A stretch of 64,000 bases of DNA. Origin: Arctopsyche grandis (Eukaryota; Arthropoda; Insecta; Trichoptera; Hydropsychidae). The notes beneath the pieces are model-generated. The model saw only the letters and a list, made by a program, of their open reading frames with translations, had not been told where the DNA came from and did not search any database. This document shows, piece by piece, positions 59,011-64,000 of the stretch. A program made the position numbers and the translations under genes. How positions within the stretch are numbered: position 1 is the stretch's first letter; each line of letters opens with the position of its first letter. Where the stretch lies: the NCBI RefSeq assembly GCF_051622035.1, contig NC_135355.1, positions 1,922,001 through 1,986,000 on the forward strand, read 5' to 3'.

Positions 59011-61169
59011 ACACACCAATGATTGAGTACAAAAAAAATATTATATGTAGATTTAATGGTTAATCTAAATATATAAACCACTTGAGTATATGTCAATCTA
59101 GAACAGCTGCGGTGCATGTTTTTATTCTTATTTAAATAAAATAATAGCTCTAATTAGTAAATATATATAATAACAATACATAGAAGCAGTTTATTTTCAA
59201 TTGCAATCCCACAAATTTTATAATAAATAATATGCAATTCACATAAATGTGTTAAATAATCAGATAGAAGTCTATAATTGGAAGTCCCCTCAGTCATAAA
59301 ATATCCATTGCCTTCAAATTTCAATTGACTAACTTTAATGACTATACTATTCTGCATCCTTGCACACATTACCAACTCTCAACTTTTCGAATACCTTTAA
59401 TAAAACTGAAGACCTTTTTCAGTGTCCTTTTAAATGGGACGAGGTCAACACTATCATGATAATCAACACACGCACCAATTGATATTTGCCACCGATAATG
59501 ATAAAAAAAAACACACTAGTGCTCCCCTATCATCGGCTCCAATCTAGGCATAGATTGTTTGTTTGGGATCGGTGAACAAGATTTATTTGCAGTGAGCTTC
59601 TCGTTAATCTGCATTTTGTCACGTTGTTATGCTGCAATATTTGCTGGTTTAATTCGCTGCCAATATTTGCCAGTAGGTGTTTTCCGTTTACAAAGTTAAC
59701 ACGGGAAATATTTGCTCGACTTATCGTCTTCAAATATGGTTAAACTATATTTGACTTTTGTTTCGCGGACCGCTCTGTTTTCATAGTTAAATAATGCAAT
59801 GGAATTTCTCCGAATATACTAATCTCTTTATTTAAACTAGATTTGTGATAAATACAACGACGGCAGTTCCAAAACTGTTAAATCTACATATGCAAAATAT
59901 TAATAGAATATCATTCATCAGATCTATTTATATATTTTACCTCAATTCATTGATTATATCTTATTAATAGACAAATAATAACGTTTATTTAATTTAAAAA
60001 ATAAATGAATGTTTTTTAATAAATGAATCCAGTTTTAAACACAAATTATTATCACATTTTATCGACATCATTGCAATTTTTACTTGTTTAAAACCATACA
60101 ATTTTTGACCATGCAAAATTCGCCGACCGTTTGGATTTTAAAGTTAAAAAATAAAAACCATGATCTAATCTCATATTTCAAAATACAATATGTAATTACA
60201 TAATTATATATGTATAGGCACATAATTAATTTCAAAATAAATCAATCAAAATCTTAAAACATGAACAATTATTGTCATATTCAATTTAATTTCAAACAGT
60301 TTGAATTTTTATTTGCACAGTAATTCAAATTGAGTTATTTCTACAGCTTTTAAAATTATAATAATAAATTAGACTTGTTTCGCAATACCAAAATATATCA
60401 ATTTAAAAAAAATGTTAACGCTTGCAAAGTTCATTGACTTTTAGAGGAAATTTTTGAAGCATTAAAAATTGCATTTTTTACTACATACATGTCGTAATAG
60501 TTTTCAAGAACAATAAGATTAAATTTACATAAGATACTTATATTATATTTAGAAAAATCACCAGATTTATGTGAATGACAAAATGTAAGTCGTCAGTTAA
60601 AAATACCTAACAAAACTTTAAAAGACGTTTAAAATTACCGATAAATTCCAAAGAACATTTTCTCCTTGAATTATCCTCTCGGGATTTAACACTGATTTTA
60701 ACGAACTGTAATTTATGAAAATCGATATTACATACCAATCTTTTAAAATAAATATGGACATGTTGACTTTTTAAAACTATATTTAGAGCTCGGCACTTCT
60801 TCAGAAGTAGACCACGCTAAACGAGATCATTCTTTTGAGTAAATTTACACTAGATAGGTAAGCGTATCACGTGATGACAATGAAATTAATAAAGCTATTA
60901 AGAAAAAAATTGTTTATACGTACAGATATATACGCTTGAATGGAAGGGATAATCTTCAAGTGTTCTGAATGAGAGGTTTTCGTTCACTTTCAAGACTGTT
61001 TCCTTCATGGAACGTAGTCTCAGGTCGGTCACTTCCACAGAAGTAGACCGCACAATACTTGCAAAATGTTCAACTATCAATTTAAGAAAGCAAAGTGAGT
61101 CCCCCCGGGCCAATCTCCCCAGCTGATTTAACTCGCCTACATTTATATTCCTTCGCTTTATTGTTTCAG
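59011..61169 (+). other. Presumed SLC26 intron 1, 3' part: no gene seen
   Basis: AT-rich. 'acttcttcagaagtagacca' (60795) and 'acttccacagaagtagaccg' (61031) are diverged direct repeats. A minus-strand frame overlapping them is not recognised. Confidence 0.45.
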
Positions 61170-61258
61170 GACCTCCGACTCCTTCAATGTCATTCGACCG
61201 GTGTACTTACAAGAGGATTTAGACAGACAAGCTGAATACCACAAACCGAACAAGACCG
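61170..61258 (+). CDS. SLC26 exon: cytosolic N-terminal region
   Basis: Acceptor TTGTTTCAG, donor GTAAAT. Encodes [18 protein letters not shown] and onward to KPNKT, the 'V.RPVY.Q..L' stretch typical of the cytosolic N-terminus just before the SulP membrane domain. Confidence 0.9.
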
Positions 61259-64000
61259 GTAAATGCGATCTTCCATATGAATTTTAATGTACAATTTAAG
61301 ATATTATAATAACACATTTATATTGTATTTGCAGTTTCTGAAAAGTGCGGTTCATTATTGAGAGCCTGCGGTCTTGTAGAGTGTGTCAAAAATGTATTGC
61401 CTGTTACACACTGGTTACCCAAGTATTCCTTCAAGAATGATTTGGTTTCGGACATTATTTCTGGATGTACGATAGCAGTCATGCACATTCCTCAAGGTAT
61501 GACTTTGAAAATCAAATTTAAAAGTCTTATTTAAGGGTTGTATTCTATCACCGATTCACTAGATCTTAAACTACATTGACTCTGGTGGATATATATATGA
61601 ATAATTTTCAGCATTTTCAAGTGGAAAGCTTCTATTTAATTTCATTGTTGAAATAGTACCATACAAAATCGTAGGGTTTGGTGCAAACGATCGACAAGCG
61701 CCAGACAGACTGAACCACAGATTAACTGTACGTGTACCTTATGCGTGCGCACTGCTCGCACTTACACTAAGCGAAATCTACCCGAAGTCCCGATATACAC
61801 CTACCCTGTATACGTTCTGTGCTTCTGATACTTTAGTTCCGAATTTTGCCTTATTAAACTCGCCAGAAAGATCCAACTCAATTTTAATAATTGCATCTGT
61901 GCACATCGAAAGGTTACTCGTCATCTGATGTGCAATCTATCATTCGTGAAGTCGACAATTGCGTTTAAAGCAGCCATCCAGTTAATCTGTGGTTCAGTCT
62001 GTCTGGCGCTTGTCGATTGTTTGCACCAAACCCAAAATTGTAATACAATAATTCTTATTCAGAGTTATTAAAGTATTATGTATTATATATTATATTTTAC
62101 AGGAATGGCTTATGCAATGTTGAGTGGAGCTCCCCCTGTAGTGGGTCTTTACATGGCATTCTTTCCCGTATTCATTTACTTTCTACTCGGAACATCAAGA
62201 CACATATCAATGGGAACATTTGCCGTCATCTGTTTAATGACAGCCAAGGTATTTATCATAAACATATATATATAATAATAATAAATATCAATATAAGAGG
62301 CTAAAATCTATTGTTGTTCAATTTTATTAGTCTATACAAACCTACGCTGATGTGGACAATCATGGTGTTTTAATACATACTAATAATGCAACAGATTCTT
62401 CAATGTTTGATGGTTTGTATTTTATTTCGTTAATATTTATATTGTTTAAATCGTTCATATTAAGATCTATGTCGTTTTTTTTTTCAGATAATGTCGTTCA
62501 TTATAGTCCGATACAAGTGGGAACGGCAGTATGTTTAATGGTCGGAATCTATCAGGTACTTATTAAGAAGTATTCAAGTATCGAATAAATAATCATATGG
62601 TTGAATTATGACACTTTTTTAATCGTTTTCAGACTTTGATGTGGGTGTTTCGACTGGGGGTCATGTCTTCGCTCCTCAGTGAGCCTCTGGTCAGCGGATT
62701 CATCACGGGAGCGACCGCTCACGTCCTATCATCGCAATTCAAAGATCTGTTTGGTGTTCAAATTGGAAATCATAAAGGATACTTTAAAATTGTCATGGTT
62801 AGTTTGTTCGAATGGTCAATGTTCATGTATGGAATTAGTTATTTTGTTGTATATTTTATGATTTGTAATGTTTCAGCTCGTAGTAGACGTCATTCAGAAT
62901 TTGCCAGGATTGAATTGGGCGTCTTTCATTATTTCAATTTTATCAATTACAGCTTTATACTTAAACAATGATGTTTTGAAGGTTGGTTTTTTGCACTTTT
63001 TTCTTTAATTATTATATCAATTAAAATTGTATCACAATCATCTATACTATATCAGCATACAATGAAAATATATTAATTTGATGAATTTATGTAACCATTT
63101 CAATTTTACACCATTAAATTTAACATCACAGTAGCCCAAGATAAATTTATAACACCATAAGAGAAAGACTAAAAATTTGTTTATATCCTCGAATAATGTC
63201 GAGATTTTTATTATAAGTTCATATTAAAAATTTATTTTCATAATTTCACTCTTCAACAAATACTTAATAAATAACTTTTTTTTGTTTTTAGCCGCATTTA
63301 AACAAATTATGTAGAATACCAGTTCCTATTGAATTAATATTAGTTGTAACAGGAACTTTAGTATCTAAATATTTCCATTTGAAAGAAACATACGGAGTCA
63401 AATTAGTCGGTGAAATTCCTACTGGGTAACTATACTATATGCTAATTTACAAAAAATCATTTCTATTTGCATTTAATTATCGCTTTAATACTTTTTTTTA
63501 CTATTTATAGCATTCCTGCACCTCAGTTGCCTCCTCTAGAGTTGTTGCCTAAAGTGGCTTTGGATAGTTTTTCAATAACAATTGTATCGTACACCGTTAC
63601 AATGTCGATGGCCTTAATTTTTGCTACTAAAGAAAAATACGAAGTGAATGGAAATCAAGAATTATTAGCTATGGTACAATACCTAAACACTCCAATTTAT
63701 TTAAATCGAACATTAAATACGGTGTGATTATTATTTGTATATATTTTAGGGTGCCGGTAACATCTTCGGTGCATTTTTCTCATGCGTTCCATTCTGTGCC
63801 AGCTTGTCCCGGTCATCTATCCAATATGGGGTTCGTTGATTAAGTTCTCAATTTGAAATCAATTCTTTGAAATGCACCTGTGTATATAAATTATATATTG
63901 TATTTATTTAGGCTGGTGGAAAAACTCAAATAGCGAGCGTTGTGTCATGTTCAATTCTGGTCTGCGTGCTGCTGTGGATCGCCCCGTTCTTTGAAGTGCT
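61170..64000 (+). CDS. SLC26/SulP anion transporter, prestin-like; cut by the window end
   Basis: Eleven exons join in phase: 61170-61258, 61335-61496, 62103-62248, 62331-62412, 62488-62555, 62633-62797, 62877-62981, 63292-63425, 63511-63673, 63750-63830 and 63912-64000 (runs off the edge). They encode about 428 residues. Clear SulP marks are [75 protein letters not shown] and AGGKTQIAS. The Ser-Arg pair in SLSRSS corresponds to the anion-site pair S398/R399 of mammalian prestin. A sequon (Asn-Ala-Thr) lies in the extracellular loop after the third membrane segment. SLC26 proteins exchange chloride, bicarbonate, sulfate or oxalate across the plasma membrane; the substrate here cannot be read from sequence. 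The C-terminal STAS domain would lie beyond the window. The initiating exon is uncertain (see 52041 and 38741). Confidence 0.95.
61335..61496 (+). CDS. SLC26 exon: pre-membrane region and start of TM1
   Basis: Encodes the Cys-rich [12 protein letters not shown] stretch, [20 protein letters not shown] and the start of the first membrane helix up to IPQ. The last base is the first base of the Gly codon of the SulP signature PQGMAYAML. Confidence 0.95.
61674..62033. mobile_element. MULE-like MITE, copy 3, in an SLC26 intron
   Basis: 360 bases with ends GGGTTTGGTGCAAACGATCG and its inverted partner, flanked by AAAATCGTA / AAAATTGTA (9 bp, one mismatch). It fills most of the intron between the exons ending 61496 and starting 62103. 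Confidence 0.88.
62103..62248 (+). CDS. SLC26 exon: TM1 end to TM3
   Basis: Begins inside PQG|MAYAML. Includes [20 protein letters not shown] and [18 protein letters not shown], the most conserved block of the family. The intron before it contains a complete MULE-like MITE (61674-62033). Confidence 0.96.
62331..62412 (+). CDS. SLC26 exon: extracellular loop
   Basis: Encodes a hydrophilic 27-residue loop with an N-glycosylation sequon Asn-Ala-Thr. Glycosylated loops at this position are usual in SLC26 transporters. Confidence 0.88.
62488..62555 (+). CDS. SLC26 exon: TM4 region
   Basis: Encodes [20 protein letters not shown] and IYQ. Acceptor in a long T tract, donor CAG|GTACTT. Phase fits both neighbours. 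Confidence 0.9.
62633..62797 (+). CDS. SLC26 exon: TM5 and linker
   Basis: Encodes [20 protein letters not shown], then [20 protein letters not shown] and a short linker ending in FKIVM. The RLG...LS.PL.SGF.TGA pattern is a SulP hallmark. Confidence 0.96.
62877..62981 (+). CDS. SLC26 exon: TM6 region
   Basis: Encodes [20 protein letters not shown] and the rest of a hydrophobic helix ending [10 protein letters not shown]. Acceptor TTTCAG, donor AAG|GTTGGT. Confidence 0.93.
63292..63425 (+). CDS. SLC26 exon: TM7-8 region
   Basis: Encodes [19 protein letters not shown] and a [19 protein letters not shown] tail that runs into the conserved G(I/F)PAP motif of the next exon. Ends in phase 2. Confidence 0.93.
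63511..63673 (+). CDS. SLC26 exon: GIPAP motif and TM9
   Basis: Encodes [20 protein letters not shown], a membrane helix and [18 protein letters not shown]. The block KYEV(D/N)GNQEL.A.G is diagnostic for SLC26. Confidence 0.96.
63750..63830 (+). CDS. SLC26 exon: TM10 with anion-site Ser-Arg
   Basis: Encodes [20 protein letters not shown] followed by RSSIQYG. The Ser-Arg in LSRS corresponds to the chloride-binding pair of prestin. The donor GTTCGT is weak but phase and homology fix it. Confidence 0.95.
63912..64000 (+). CDS. SLC26 exon: post-TM10, truncated by window end
   Basis: Encodes [20 protein letters not shown] and continues to FFEVL at the last base. AGGKTQ is conserved directly after the LSRS helix. 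The exon continues outside the window. Confidence 0.94.

Noticed and set aside
60898..61113. Plus-strand ATG with donor GTGAGT at 61095 as SLC26 exon 1
   Set aside because: The open phase does not fit the exon at 61170; joining gives an early stop.

Overview
The window looks like nuclear DNA of an insect or other arthropod. It is AT-rich, its two recognisable genes have short exons split by GT-AG introns, and most of the sequence is transposon debris. Arthropod-typical elements include tRNA-headed SINEs, Jockey-, CR1- and RTE-type LINE ends, a Gypsy-like solo LTR, Helitrons, and many small DNA transposons with hAT-, MULE- or piggyBac-like target duplications. I cannot name the order.

Only two host genes are supported. 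The first is a complete minus-strand gene for mitochondrial fission process protein 1 (MTFP1/MTP18). It has four coding exons between 40245 and 38058 and encodes 149 residues. The second is the 5' two thirds of a plus-strand SLC26 (SulP, prestin-like) anion transporter. Eleven confident exons run from 61170 to the window edge, and a phase-compatible first exon lies at 52041-52078. The window cuts this gene inside its membrane domain, before the STAS domain. The two genes have no evident functional link.

Layout. 1-17 kb: LINE ends, SINEs and unassigned AT-rich DNA. 16.4-18.8 kb: a solo LTR, a CpG-rich promoter-like segment with a leader exon lacking any ATG, and an AT microsatellite inside an inverted repeat. 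19-24.5 kb: nested MITEs and SINEs. 24.6-27 kb: an RTE end and a ~240-bp tandem array. 27.8-28.6 kb: clustered bZIP-type sites and a long-TIR element. 29-37.7 kb: SINEs, hAT and MULE-like MITEs, and much unassigned sequence. 38-40.3 kb: MTFP1. 41-50 kb: foldback MITEs, a Helitron, a TTAA element and SINEs. 51.4-52.1 kb: a TATA/initiator promoter, a short signal-peptide ORF and the candidate SLC26 exon 1. 52-61 kb: the presumed SLC26 intron 1, with a hAT element inside a SINE. 61.2-64 kb: the SLC26 exons.

The most notable observations are these. (1) The last codons and the 3' flank of MTFP1 match the tandem array at 25.9-26.8 kb. (2) The SINE family ends in a hairpin whose loop is conserved while the whole stem sequence exists in two unrelated, self-complementary versions. 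(3) A dispersed repeat carries a short reading frame still recognisable in five copies. (4) Several unrelated MITE families all show 9-bp target duplications. No CRISPR array, tRNA, rRNA or bacterial-type operon was seen.
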